64,000 nucleotides of DNA, from NCBI GenBank assembly GCA_016647705.1, contig CM028326.1, positions 23,947,901 through 24,011,900 on the forward strand. The letters are read 5' to 3'. Of the stretch, positions 22,589 through 33,649 are shown one piece after another. Under the pieces are notes generated by a model. That model was not told the origin of the DNA. It searched no databases and saw only the letters and a list, made by a program, of their open reading frames with translations. This DNA is from Eucommia ulmoides (taxonomy: Eukaryota > Streptophyta > Magnoliopsida > Garryales > Eucommiaceae). Positions within the stretch are counted from its first letter, which is position 1; each line of letters begins with the position of its first letter. A program made the translations under genes and the position numbers.

Positions 22589-25301
22589 TCAAGATTGTCT
22601 ACCATTGGAGGGTACTGAAACATCGGTATCAAGCATGAAAGAGAGATCGTGCATCTGTGACATCAGTATCTCTGCCTCGTCTTTCGGCTGTGCGGTTACA
22701 TTAGAAACATCTGTGTCTTTTGGGGCTTGTCCGAGGTCACCTCCAACTTTACTTTTGGAATCAGAAATCCTGTACAGGCATGAGTTATAATTTCAGCATT
22801 TATAGGTTTTCAGCACTATCAAACAAACTCATGGTGTTTGGAGAAGTAGTTCGCTTGAGTCAAACTAGTGTGTCTGTGTGTGTGTTTACATACAATCGCT
22901 TGAGCCAAACTAGTGTGTGTGTTACGTGTATGTGTTCACAGACAATGGCTTGAGCCAAACCAGTGTGAGTGCGTGTGTGTTTACAGACAATGGCATGTCA
23001 ATTTTGTATTACAAGAAAGCCAACTTCAGTAGGAAATAGACGAAATATTCATTATTCCATCTAAGAATTCAGAAAGTAAGCATAAGACTCAAACAATTCG
23101 GTGATGGGAAATGTTACAACATAAGATAAAAAAACAATAAGAGCAATCTAGGATTGTGCCATACAGAGAAGGAAAAGCTTACATAATTGGCACCTATAGT
23201 ACCTCCTCTATGTACATTCTAAAGAAGCATCCTAGGATTATGCCATAAAAACCTAATCATGTCTGCTTTCAACGTTCAAAAGCTTTGAAACGTCAGTTCA
23301 AATTTTGAGAGCATATTGTGTCCACTATATAGACCCCTTATATACGGGGACTAAACCGGGTAGTTTTTACTGTTAAGATAAAATTCACAAAGGCACATAA
23401 AACTATTCATAGACATTTCAGGGACTTGAAGATTCATATGGAAATGCCAGGTTCGCAGTCCAGCAAGTAAAAAAGCATGGAGCAAAATTACTTCTAGTGT
23501 ATTGACATTATTATAAGGAAAAGACCACACACCTTTCTGAAGCAAAACCATCTGAGAGAACATTATTGACTTTTTCAGGACCATTTTGACTGCTGGACGA
23601 GCCAGTAAAAAGATCGGACTGTGAAAAAGTACCAAAATCCATATCTTGGAAGTCGGTGGTTGAACTGAACAAATTTTCTTGTACTCCTTCATTAGCCTGA
23701 CTTCTGCTTTGTTCCCTAGCATTTCCGGAGGAATCATGAGCCCCAGCAGAGCTGGTAAACTCATTCCAATCATCAAACGAATCATCTTCATGTTCCACCC
23801 CATTCTCAGGCTCACTCCTGATGCTCGTGCTATCCCATCTATCATCTTGAAACCAATCACCACTCATAGAAGATGAATTACTTGGTTTATCTGGATTTAT
23901 ACCAAAAACTGAATACGTATGGGCTGAAAGATCAACTGCTGAATTTGTAGGAGGACCATCAAACGGTTTGGAATTCTCATGCGGATTTCCCACCACATAA
24001 TCAGCGGACTGAAAGTTTGCATCCCACTTGAAAGAAGTGCCACCCGTCTCATCTTCAGAAGGCCTCGAAGTTATCTCAGGAGGCTGAGCATTCTGAAATA
24101 AACTAAGATTATCTTGACCAGCAAATGCAGTAGTTGTATCTTTTACTTCATCCTCCAAAGTAGTGACAATATCACTTTTTGATCCCAAAAAGAAGTTGCC
24201 AATGTCAACGCCAGACAAGTTCAAAGAACTCTCTTCTCCAGCCTTGCTTGTGACAATTTCGTTAGAGCTTGTTGTAGGTTTATCCGGCTCTACTGGCCAT
24301 GTTATCTTTAGATCCAAGAGATCAGACAAAGAAATTGCATCCTGTGTTTTAATATGTCCTCTGTTTAACTCACTTCCTTCAGTTAATGGCCCCATGATTT
24401 CCTGAAAATCATACGATCATAATGATGAGCCAATCAATACAATCCTTTTTTGCGAAATTAATTTCGATTTTGTTTTTTCATGAACGAAAAGATTATATGG
24501 AAAAGAAGAATTCCTTCTCCGATGTATCCATCTATGTTCCCAATGTAGCAATCATCTAGAGACAGATTCATAACATGTATTTAGATGCACTCATAAATTG
24601 CAAATGGAGGTAAAGAACTAAATTTAGAGACACATGTGCAGAACAACTTTATAGTATGATATTCATCAGTTAATGAAAATTGAAATCAGAACCCGAGCAA
24701 GTTTTCAATTCCAACACAAAAAATTCAAACCAACATAGAAATGAATCTGAAATTTAACAGAAAATCGAAGGAAAAAGGCACCAATCTTCACATGTTCAAA
24801 AAAACAAATTACTGTTTGTTTTTGGCAATAATCACAAACGAGAGTGAACCTTAGAGCTCTCATCTGATAATCAAATGAAAACCTTAAGCAAAGCAAGCAT
24901 CGCATTTATATAAACAAACCACATTATCTTTTTTAGTATAGGCGAATAATTTCCATATGCAAAAAAATAATAATGCTTACTGATCCATCTAGGTCCAGTG
25001 ATTCGAGTAGCCAGCGATAGCCGAAGGTGGATTTGAAGGAAATGGGGTCAGGAACCAAATCATTATTGTGCTGTTTACCACAGTATATACAAATCACCGA
25101 CTGTAAGCCTCTAAGAAGCCTGCCTTGGCAGTGCCTGCACCGGAGATACGGAGGCGACGGATCGAACCCTGCGATGGACGCTTCGAGGGAAGGGAGGGAT
25201 GGAAGAGTCTGATCATCCGGATCGTAGTCGGAGAGTCCAGCATCGTTCCGGAGAGAGATCTGGACTTGCCGAATCAGATCCGTCGGAACCTCGAATGTCA
25301 T
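22589..25301 (-). CDS. Zinc-ribbon, DUF7815-type plant protein, three exons
   Basis: Exons on the minus strand: 25301-24981, 24401-23533, 22769-22589; phases 0 and 2 join cleanly, giving 456 aa. Exon 1 holds the conserved N-terminal domain: VPTDLIRQVQISLRNDAGL (5-23), then a four-cysteine zinc ribbon CRHC-x12-CIYCG (Cys 55, 58, 71, 74) and FKSTFGYRWLLESLDLDGS. The long middle exon is acidic and disordered, with aromatic-acidic motifs DDWNEF (about 317-322), DWFQDD and DMDFGTF (about 360-366). The last exon ends with the conserved block EILMSQMHDLSFMLDTDVSV. The family (often labelled dentin sialophosphoprotein-like or DUF7815) has no established function that I know of. The zinc ribbon plus DFGxF/WxxF motifs would fit a peptide- or adaptor-binding protein, but that is inference. 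Convergent with the CNOT9-like gene; introns of 579 and 763 bp. Confidence 0.85.
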
Positions 25302-25589
25302 TACCTTGTTTTTGTTTGGATAGTTCGAGATTCAATTGCGCTCACTGTGATTTGATTTTCAGATTAGGGTTTGCGTTGCGATTTCTCCTGTTTCTCTGTA
25401 AGCTTCAGTGATGGAGAGGGAGAGAGCGAGAAGAGGGGGTGTTAACCATGGTTCAGGTGAATACAGTTGGATCAGTTGGCTTTTACCAAATTGCCCATTC
25501 TACTTTCTAGTTTCTACAATAGATAAGTGCATTTTTTATCCGTTGTGATGAGAATATATCCGTTACATTAAGAGATCCGTTGCATATTA
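25302..25589 (-). promoter_or_regulatory. 5' leader and promoter region of the DUF7815-type gene
   Basis: Upstream of the minus-strand ATG at 25,301. The first 110 bp is mixed in composition and ends in a GAGAGGGAGAGAGCGAG purine run (CT-rich on the sense strand), a common plant 5' leader feature. No TATA box is certain. Beyond about 25,590 the Gypsy LTR begins. Confidence 0.4.
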
Positions 25590-26345
25590 TAGCTGACCCA
25601 ATAATAAGGGTAAGGACTAAAAGATTCAAAAAAACACTTAATGAACTTATTCAAGATATTTGGATCGAGTCTACAATGGTCAAGTCCAAATTAGACCCAT
25701 CGGACAATCAAAGCCTAGTTCACATCATCAAGACAAGTGAATTGGCTTAAAGTGTGAACCTGAACGGGTCTAAGATGAAACCCACGAATTTTATTTTATT
25801 TATTTTATTATTTTAAGTCTTTTAATTCTTTTAGGCTGATTTGTAAGACTTGATTGCCAAGTAATCTTTTCATTTTTAGATTAGGAATTAGTCTTTTCCT
25901 TTTTAGATTAGGAGTAGGGTTTCCTTATTTCTCTAAAATTTCTTGTTCCTCTAAGATTTTCTTTTATATTATATTGTGGTCGCCTACTGTTCACGAGCAC
26001 TATTCACTAGCTAGGGTTTTTTCGTTTATCTATTTAAGAGACTTGTATTCCATGGAAAAAACACATTACTTTGATTAATATAATGGTGAGATTTTCTCTT
26101 AAGTTTTTCAGAGAACTTTTCCCGAACTCATCAAGAATTTCTTGTGGCATTCAAACTCTATACCTTGTGGCATTCAAACTTTATACATTTGGTTCGTGTT
26201 TCATTCATAAACGTTGGGTCGAGATAATTTATCTTTCAATTTCTGTATTTATTATTTCGTTACAAATCTGAATTTAGTTCGATCATTTGCGAAGAAACCC
26301 TAAGTTGATTTCGGGTCTCATTAATCATTGGTGAGGTTCGCATCA
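25590..26345 (+). mobile_element. 5' LTR of a Gypsy element
   Basis: The right edge is set by the primer site that follows three bases after CATCA. A likely LTR promoter, CTATTTAAGAGACTTGTATT, lies at about 26,029-26,048. The left edge is uncertain because no second LTR is present. Confidence 0.55.
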
Positions 26346-26347
26346 TT

Positions 26348-26359
26348 TGGTATCAGAGC
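26348..26359 (+). other. Primer binding site (initiator Met-tRNA type)
   Basis: TGGTATCAGAGC, the same class of primer site as in the Copia element at 4,254-4,265 but on the plus strand. It fixes this Gypsy element as plus-oriented. Confidence 0.9.
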
Positions 26360-26966
26360 AAGGTCTAAATCAGGTTTCATCAATCATTTTCTCTTTCGTT
26401 CATTAATATCTATTCATTCCTAATTTCTTTTCTTAACCAAATTATATCGTCAAATCTGGTCCGACTTTCTTTAAAGTATTATGCACTTTTTTTTTTGTTC
26501 TATTCAAATTTATCAGATCTTCATCAAAAATGTGGTGCACTTTTGTTCTGGTCAAATCTCGTTTTTTTTTAAAGGTTGCTGAATTTCATTCTTTCAAAAA
26601 AAAAAAAAAAACAGAAACGAAAAAAAAAATGAAACTTCAACAGCCCCCCCCCCCCAAAAAAAAAATTGAGAATTATTTTTTCTTGTTCTAATCCACAAAC
26701 TTTCCTTTTTTTCTTCTTGTTCGCGTTGTTTTCGTTTCTAAAATCTCATTCACAGTAAATCGATTTGTTGAGTTTGGATTGCTACAAGAAGATTTCTGAT
26801 TGAGATTGGTTAAGTTTAATAAAGAACTAAAAGAGGAAACTTAAAAATGGAAAAAGGCAAGAGAGTGTGAGCTCATAAGAGAGTAAAAGTCGAATTTAAG
26901 TAAAATACGAAACACGTGAGGGAGTGTTAGTGAGGTTTGCTAACTTTGTTTTGCAGGTTATTAAAC
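26360..26966 (+). other. 5' untranslated region of the Gypsy element
   Basis: Non-coding, with long A and C homopolymers at about 26,598-26,664 that are prone to sequencing error. No frame is recognisable. Confidence 0.5.
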
Positions 26967-28050
26967 ATGTCTTAAGAAACAAATAAAGGTTCATCTAATG
27001 AAGTACCGGAAAGGGTAGACGTCATGGACGTCAAAGTTTTCTACAAAGCCTTAGAACGAAAGTTTGAACAATTGAACTCGAGATTTTATGAAGTGCATAA
27101 ACGATTAGGTAAAGTTGAGTCTAGTTCACAACAACTACCTAAAGCTCCTAATGTATAATGACGAGAGAGGAATCTGCCTCGGTATAAATATGAAGATGAT
27201 GATGGGGATGACCTAGATGAAGAGGATCGCATCTCTAATGCGAGTTTGGGCAGATTCGGGCATAGATATGATAATAGAGGAGATAGATATGGGGAGAGGA
27301 TTAATCACAACTTGGGAAGCACCAAGGTGAATATTTCATTTTTCCAAGACAAAAATGATCCTGAAGCTTATTTGAAGTGGGAGAAGAGAATGGAGTTGGT
27401 GTTTGATTGTCACAACCACTTCGAGTTAAAGAAGGTAAAGTTGGCTGCCATAGAATTCACCGATTATGCTATTGTATAGTGGAATCAACTTACTTTGAGT
27501 AGAAGGAGGGATGGTGAAAAACCTATCGCGACATGGGAAGAGATGAAAGCCACTATGAGGAGGCAATTCATTCCAAGTCACTACTATAGAGACTTGTTTC
27601 AGAAATTGCAAAGTCTTACACAAGGTTCGAAGTGTGTGGAAGACTACTACAAAGAGATGGAGATAGCCATGATTCAAGCCAATGTGGAAGAGGACCGAGA
27701 AGCAACTATGGCTAGGTTTATAATCGAGCTAAATCGTGACATTTCAAATGTGGTAGAGTTACAGCATTATGTTGAGTTAAGTGACATGGTGCACATGACC
27801 ATCAAAGTGGAGCAACAATTAAAGCGAAAAGGTTCCACACGAGTTGGACAACAATCGGGTTCTTCTTCTTCTTGGAAACCGAATTGGAGCAAGATGGATG
27901 AGAAGCTTAAGTTACCGCCCAAGGCCGAACCTTCCAAATTCACAAAGTTGGAGGTGTACCGAACTAAGTTAAAACTGATTTCCAACTTTCTAGAAATAGA
28001 GAAATTAAATACTTTAAATGTTTGGGAATAGGTCATATTGCATCCGTCAA
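26967..28050 (+). pseudogene. Gypsy gag, one frame with stop codons, cut in the zinc knuckle
   Basis: A single frame runs from ATG at 26,967 with stops at 26,973, about 27,157 (double) and 27,477 (TAG where the family has Trp). It carries the retrotransposon gag core: FFQDKNDPEAYLKWEKRMEL, KKVKLAAIEFTDYAIV, then WEEMKATMRRQFIPSHYYRD, LQSLTQGSKCVEDYYKEMEI and ANVEEDREATMARF. An out-of-frame YFKCLGIGHIAS at about 28,005-28,045 is the first half of the CCHC knuckle; the sequence breaks there. Protease, reverse transcriptase and integrase are absent. The element is inactive. Confidence 0.9.
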
Positions 28051-28570
28051 TTAAAGATTAATTTCGTCATTCTTCATATTTTCTCTCTTAAAATGGGAAC
28101 TTCTGTATGTGCATCTTTTTTTTTTTTTTTAATATATATATATACATCCCATGAAAAAACAAATATGATTTCGTTTTTGTTACGGTAAGTCCTTCTAATC
28201 CCTTATTTTTGTGTTTTTTGTTCAATATTTGGTATGTCATATTTTTTTTTACTGTAATTCCAATTTTTATTCTTGAATATTTTTAATATAATCTGCAAAT
28301 ATTTTTCTAACCAATGATCTTTTTATTTTTTCAACTTTATTTTCTATGAATAATTTAATTAATTTTTGAATTTTTTTTCTACAGTCTTAAGCCAAATTTT
28401 CCACACAGATACAATCATAGTTTTCATTTTTTAAATACTGAAATATTCCACTTTTACAGAATACTTATATATTTATTGCTTTCTGAAATATTCCACTTTT
28501 ACAGAATACTTATATATTTATTGCTTTCTTTCATAGAAATATACCATCCAGTAATGATGCCAATACTGTT
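28051..28570. other. AT-rich spacer with an exact 45-bp tandem duplication
   Basis: Copies at 28,438-28,482 and 28,483-28,527 are identical (starting CTGAAATATTCCACTTTTAC). The rest is AT-rich and unassigned. Confidence 0.75.
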
Positions 28571-29060
28571 GGAATCCAAATAGTCACAACATCTACTGTA
28601 CTGTAATTGTAGCACATCCTACACTTACTCCTCATGAAAAGAATCTGAAGAAGCTTGATGGTACCTTCTTCAAGAGATGACAACAAAATATATTGTTCTA
28701 CCTGACAACATTGGACCTCGAGAAGTTCTTTCGCTAGGATGCTCCTGCCATGACCGAATAGTCATACACACAGGTTGTAGTCGCAGTTGATGCATGAAAA
28801 CACTCTGATTTCCTATGAAAAACTAAATCCTAAATTGACTGAGTGATACGCTCTATAATGTGTATTGTTCAGTCACGACGGTGACACTCTGATTTTCTAT
28901 GAAAAACTAAATCCTAAATTACTGAGTGACACGCTCTATAACGTGTATTGTTCAGTCACGACAGTAAAAGAATTGTGGTCGTCCTTCGAAAAGAAGTACA
29001 AAACAAAAGATGCTAGGACTAACAAGTTTGCAGTCAGGGGATTTCTAAACTACTAAAAAG
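28571..29060 (+). pseudogene. Copia gag fragment with an internal duplication
   Basis: Translated pieces match the Copia gag (UBN2) type: KKLDGTFFKR, stop, then NILFYLTTLDLEKFF, and later TVKELWSSFEKKYKTKDART with NKFAVRGFLNY. Between them an about 86-bp segment (CACTCTGATTTYCTATGAAA onward) is present twice in tandem, at about 28,800 and 28,885. No LTR or other element parts are seen nearby. Confidence 0.75.
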
Positions 29061-29563
29061 TACAAAATGGCGGAAGAATTGTTTGTTTTTTCATATGTGT
29101 CTTGATCATGTAAGGAACACATGCATCAATGCTTTTTTTTTTTTTTTTTTGATTGAATTAATTCAGTCTATAATCAATGTGGTCTTAGGTTTGATGCATT
29201 TTGGGCGAATAACACAATTTTTTATCTGCCTAATATAATTATATTCTGGTATTTTTTTTCATTTTTTGTCTCCTATTAATTTTTTTTTTTTCATTTTTTG
29301 TCTCATATTCCTTCTCTTCCCTCTCTCAATTAATATTATATCTGAATTTAACGCGTTATGTATAGTAATTTGGGATTTTTGTGTCTACTCTCTAGTCATA
29401 AGGTCCCTGGATCATAGACTTAGGATTATTATTTTTTTGAAATTGGATGCAGTTACATAGTCGCCCAGTTTGTCCACTTTTTGGGAAATAATAACAAAAT
29501 AAAAAATAAAAAGGATATTTCTATCCACTTAGAAAAATCCTCCTCCAAGAAACTAAACAGTCA
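29061..29563. other. AT-rich unassigned spacer
   Basis: T-rich tracts at about 29,130-29,150 and 29,280. The frame at 29,266-29,460 has no family features. Nothing supportable. Confidence 0.4.
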
Positions 29564-29572
29564 TTGAATCTA

Positions 29573-30294
29573 GGAAAAATTACATTTCAAACCCTCTAAG
29601 TATTGACACTTTTCTATATAGTCTCTCTCCGTTTACGCGTTTCATTTTAAACCTTTTAGGTATTAACACGTTTTTATTCGGTCCTTCCGTCAGAAATTCT
29701 ATTTAAAATAACAGAATATAGGGGCAAAACAGTCTTTTTACTTATTATTTTTTTTATTTTTTAATGATTTCTATATTTTATTTTTTTCCTTAATTTCTCT
29801 ATCTCACTTCCTCCCGATCATTTCTCTCTCTCTTCCTTCTCCTTCCCTCCCTCCCTCATTCATTTCACAGGGGCTGTTTTATCCCCTGTGAAAAATAGGG
29901 GGTGAAAACATTCCCATAACAGGGGTGCCACCCCCTGTTATGGGGGTGGGGCACACTTGTAACAAGGGGTACCCTCTGTTACAGGGGTGATTCTACCCCC
30001 CATAACAGGGGCAGGCGGGGGAAGGGAGTGAGAGGGAGAAGAGAAAGAGAGGGGGGAGAGAGAAGTCAAACCAAAGAAAAAAGAAAAAAAAATATATTGA
30101 AAATTGATTAAAAAATGATTAAAAATGAAAAAAAATGTAAAATGACTAAATTCGGTTAGTTTTGACAGAATTTCTAACGGAAGGACCGAATAAAAACTTG
30201 TTAATACCTAGAGGATTTAAAATTAAACGCGCAAACGGAGATGGATCATATAGAAAAGTGTTGATACCTAGAGGGTTTAAAATATAATTTTTCC
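29573..30294. mobile_element. Mutator-like MITE (722 bp) with 9-bp target duplication
   Basis: Terminal inverted repeats of about 155 bp: left begins GGAAAAATTACATTTCAAAC, right (reversed) begins GGAAAAATTATATTTTAAAC, and both continue through TTTTTATTCGGTCCTTCCGT. TTGAATCTA flanks both sides (29,564-29,572 and 30,295-30,303). The centre (29,870-30,020) is GC-rich with inverted CCCCTGTTAYGGGGG motifs. No protein is encoded. Confidence 0.9.
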
Positions 30295-30303
30295 TTGAAT
30301 CTA

Positions 30304-30511
30304 TACTAACAAACAAAAAAATAATAATTTGCACTCGCCAAAATAGCCCTGGAACTACTCACCTTCCACAAATAGCCGGGATATTAAGGAATCTCTAGAA
30401 AGGCATTTCAAAATACTTAATAGCATTACAATATATTTATACAGGAGGAACGGATCATATAACTAGTGTAATACCCTGAAAATTTATATTTAAAATAATA
30501 ATAATAATAAT
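30304..30511. other. Short unassigned spacer
   Basis: Ends in an (AAT)n run at about 30,493-30,511 immediately before the LTR-like fragment. Confidence 0.4.
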
Positions 30512-30890
30512 TGTTGGTGTCAAAATATGGTGAACACCTTGAGTATGATCCGGTCAGAGGTGGAGTGCTAACATGAGGTGAGGTTTCAAAGAAAAAAGAA
30601 AGAATGAGTTTAGCTTATCAGTTCAAAACTCATTCACAAAGGAGGTTAGCAGTAGCAGTTCAGCTCTTCTTCGCAAAGAAGGTCAAATCAACAATTCAGC
30701 GCTCCTTCGCAAAGGAGGTTAGCAGTAGTAGTCCATCTCTTCTTTATAAAGGAGGTCAGCTCATCAACTCAACTCTTATCTGCAAAAGAGGTCATAAGAC
30801 AATGATGATGTGGCCGCTGATGGGTAGAAAAGACGTACATGTAGCTGGGGTAATTTTGATATATTATGAAAATTTTAAAATATAAAGGAA
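30512..30890 (+). mobile_element. LTR-like fragment with hairpin tandem repeats
   Basis: Begins TGTTGGTGTCAAAATATGG and follows the LTR start at 45,175 through a GAACACCTTGAGTATGATCC stretch, so it is a distant relative of that LTR family. From 30,640 to 30,795 there are about four units of 45-50 bp, each with a small stem-loop of the type CTCCTTCGCAAAGGAG. The right boundary is unknown. Confidence 0.45.
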
Positions 30891-31601
30891 TATTTGATAA
30901 CTTTTGGGGTTTTAAGTATAATTTTAGGGTTTAGTATCAATCTATTATATAAAATAGGACGGATTTGTTGATTAGGACAAACAAAAAATGTGACTAAGAC
31001 ATTTTCGAGACATAAGTTTAGGGTCATAAAAGGAAACTGAGTATGTCGAAATGAAAATAATAATATATCATTATATATAAAATGGTTTATAAGGATGTAT
31101 ATATTAATTAGGAATTATATTATCATTTATTCATTGTCTAACTAAGGGAATTAAGCACCCTTTAATTCATTCGCTAATCTATTCTCTTTCCTGTTAATTG
31201 AATTGCCTAAAACTTTACCTTAATAACCCTCATTTCAAAATTTTCACCCTCACTCTAAAACCTCTCTCTCTCTCTATCGTTTCTCACTCTTACCCGATCG
31301 TTCTCTCTCTCTCTCTGTCTCACTCTCGCTCTCACAGATCTCCATCGCCATCCCCACCCCATCTCGATCTTCCTCGCCAATGCCATGCCACAATCACCAT
31401 CGCCATCACCATCACGTCGCTGTCTTCTTCCATCGCCATCGACGTCTTCCTCGCCGCTTCGTCGCCGCTTACCTCTGGTCGAAGGTAAGAGGTCTTCTAT
31501 TTTTCTCTCTCACTCTCTTCTTTAATTTTTGCTCTCTTCCTGCAACCGACCACCCTTGCAACACCGTCCTTCACTGTTCCACGTTCTCCAGCGTCCGTAG
31601 G

Positions 31602-31605
<4 letters not shown>
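30891..31605. other. Unassigned DNA, CT-rich toward the end
   Basis: AT-rich to about 31,190, then CT-rich with CATCGCCATC-like runs. Frames at 31,198-31,721 follow these low-complexity runs. It may be a remnant 5' leader but I cannot assign it. Confidence 0.35.

Positions 31606-31684
<79 letters not shown>
31606..31684. repeat. Compound (CT)n-(AT)n microsatellite
   Basis: About 19 CT units followed directly by about 20 AT units. Confidence 0.95.
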
Positions 31685-31686
<2 letters not shown>

Positions 31687-31799
31687 TAACGTATACCTCG
31701 TGCCTGAAGGCACGGGTTTAAATTTTTTATTATTAAATATATAGTTAATTTGATATAAAAAAATAATATTATTTATTAAATACAAAAAATAATAAAACA

Positions 31800-33420
31800 A
31801 CTATAAAGATTAATTTTAACTGGACATTCTCAACAATGCATGAATCGATTGACGAATCAAATGAGAATATTGCAAGCAAATGCAATCAAATTCATAGACC
31901 AAAAACACTAATTAGTTAAACATACCTAAAAAATGGTATGTTAATCAGGAAACAATACAACATTAAAAAAACATGAACAAATAGAGCGAAAACATAGAAC
32001 TGGGAACACAATAGATATCTAGGAACAAAAATACTGAAATATTGGAACAAAAAATTGAAAACAGAAAAATCTGGGAATAGAACAGAAAATAAACTTGGCT
32101 TGAAATAAAAACACTAAAGAAAAGCCACTTATTCAATATTGTTCTTGGTTTTTGAAATTCATTTGGCAATTAAAAACGCTCTCCTAAAATTGCTTGGAAC
32201 TGAAACACAGGACCCTATACCTTTTTAAAAAAAAAAAAAATAATTAAGTGTTGAGAGGTTCCATTCCCCTCCCATGCATATTAGGGTGTGGGTCTCCAAT
32301 CCTATCCGTGTGAGGGTGTGTGAGTTGGGTGCATGAGAACAAAGGCGTTGTGGCTCAAATCAACAATATTTCAGATTTCAAACGAGCAATATCTTAAATC
32401 AGCAATATTTCATAATTCAAATCAGCAATATTTCAATCACAGCAAAATCGAAAAAATGGATAAGAGAGAAATTAATTGATTTGAACAAATCTGATATTGG
32501 ATTGAAACTAACCTGTTTAGTCACCAAATGAATTCGAAACACTTAAAAAAAACAGTAAACAGAAACAAATGTACATTTTTTTGTTCCAAGTTTTCTTTGA
32601 ATGGAAACACTAAACAGAAACACTCAACGAACGCCAACTAAATAAGCACTAAACAAACGCTAAAGAAGAAGATAATGACCTGAGTACCATATTAGGTTAT
32701 TCCAAATCTCAAATCTGAAGACTCCCAATTCCCTACATGGCTATTGTTGCAGCAAGCAAGTATTTCATCTACATATCATATGTGCCAATTAAAATACCAT
32801 TTCTTTTTCAAACATATCTAATAGAACGATGAAACCCAAGAATCAGACAAACGCGTGCTAAATCTAATCAATGACCCATGACCATATAGGTGCGTTTGGA
32901 TGTGGAATTTGATTTGCGAAATAAAAACCTGCGAACTTTGAACAAAAAAAAATGAGAATTACAGTAAGCATAAATGTAGAGAAGTAAAACTACAAAAATG
33001 TAAAGATACAAAACTACAAAAATTACAGTAGGCTTCCAAATTTTCGGAAGCATTTTGATTCATTATCAGTCCAATCGCAAACATCAGAATCAACCCAATA
33101 AAAATATTTTTTCTGGATTTTCTGGTATGAAACATAATTTTTTTAATTCAATTTTTTAAAAGGAAGAACAATGATTTGATGACCCATCATTAGTGGGTCC
33201 TCAAAGTGAACAAATTACCCTAACCCATCTCAATTTGTTGTAGTTAGAATCAACATTCATCATTTGCCAACTAACACAAAAGATCTTTTTTTTTTTGAAA
33301 TAAAGGATCATAAATTCCTAAATATTATTTTCTAATCTCACTTCAAATCTGCAATTATCTCATCAAAATCAAACCCTTCTTCACCGCATTTCATCAATAT
33401 TTATATAAATTTTTGAAACC
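31800..33420. other. AT-rich interior without recognisable genes
   Basis: Repeated GGAACAAAAATACTGAAAT-like phrases at 32,000-32,110 and CAGCAATATTTCA at 32,370-32,430. Short frames only. Confidence 0.4.
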
Positions 33421-33426
33421 TGGACT

Positions 33427-33585
33427 TCATTGGTGATCATTGCCAACGTCACCGCCTTCATCAACGTCATCCAGATCTCGCGTCGGATCAAGCAACGGCT
33501 TGAATGTGATCTCTATGGCAAGCCAACCGAAAGCTAAGGCTCCAACTATCGCCGCCGCGAATTTCACGGAGTTAGCCTTTGCCAT
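33427..33585 (-). CDS. Chloroplast outer envelope OEP7-like protein, short form (52 aa)
   Basis: Single exon, start ATG at 33,585, chosen because MAKANSVK aligns with the family N-terminus; an upstream in-frame ATG at 33,615 would add ten unlikely residues. The hallmark is the transmembrane/targeting stretch GALAFGWLAIEITFKPLLD (about 16-34), followed by DPTRDLDD. OEP7 (OEP6.7/OEP14) proteins are tail-oriented single-span proteins of the plastid outer envelope, usually about 64 aa and intronless. Here about a dozen residues between FKPLLD and DPTRD are missing compared with the family as I remember it, yet the frame is intact. It lies inside repeat-rich DNA with mobile-element-like ends, so it may be a captured or retroposed copy instead of the parental gene. 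Identity is fairly sure; expression is unknown. Confidence 0.6.
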   Translation of the reverse strand: MAKANSVKFAAAIVGALAFGWLAIEITFKPLLDPTRDLDDVDEGGDVGNDHQ

Positions 33586-33649
33586 TGAAGCTTCTTCTCT
33601 ATCTCCCGCTAACACTAAAGATCAAACCAGAAATTTAGAAATGAAATAA

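Noticed and set aside
23351-23863. 170-codon minus-strand frame
   Set aside because: Overlaps exon 2 of the DUF7815-type gene in another phase and runs into its intron; it has no domain.
31198-31800. Ser/His-rich frames
   Set aside because: They follow CT-rich and CATCGCCATC low-complexity DNA that runs into a microsatellite.
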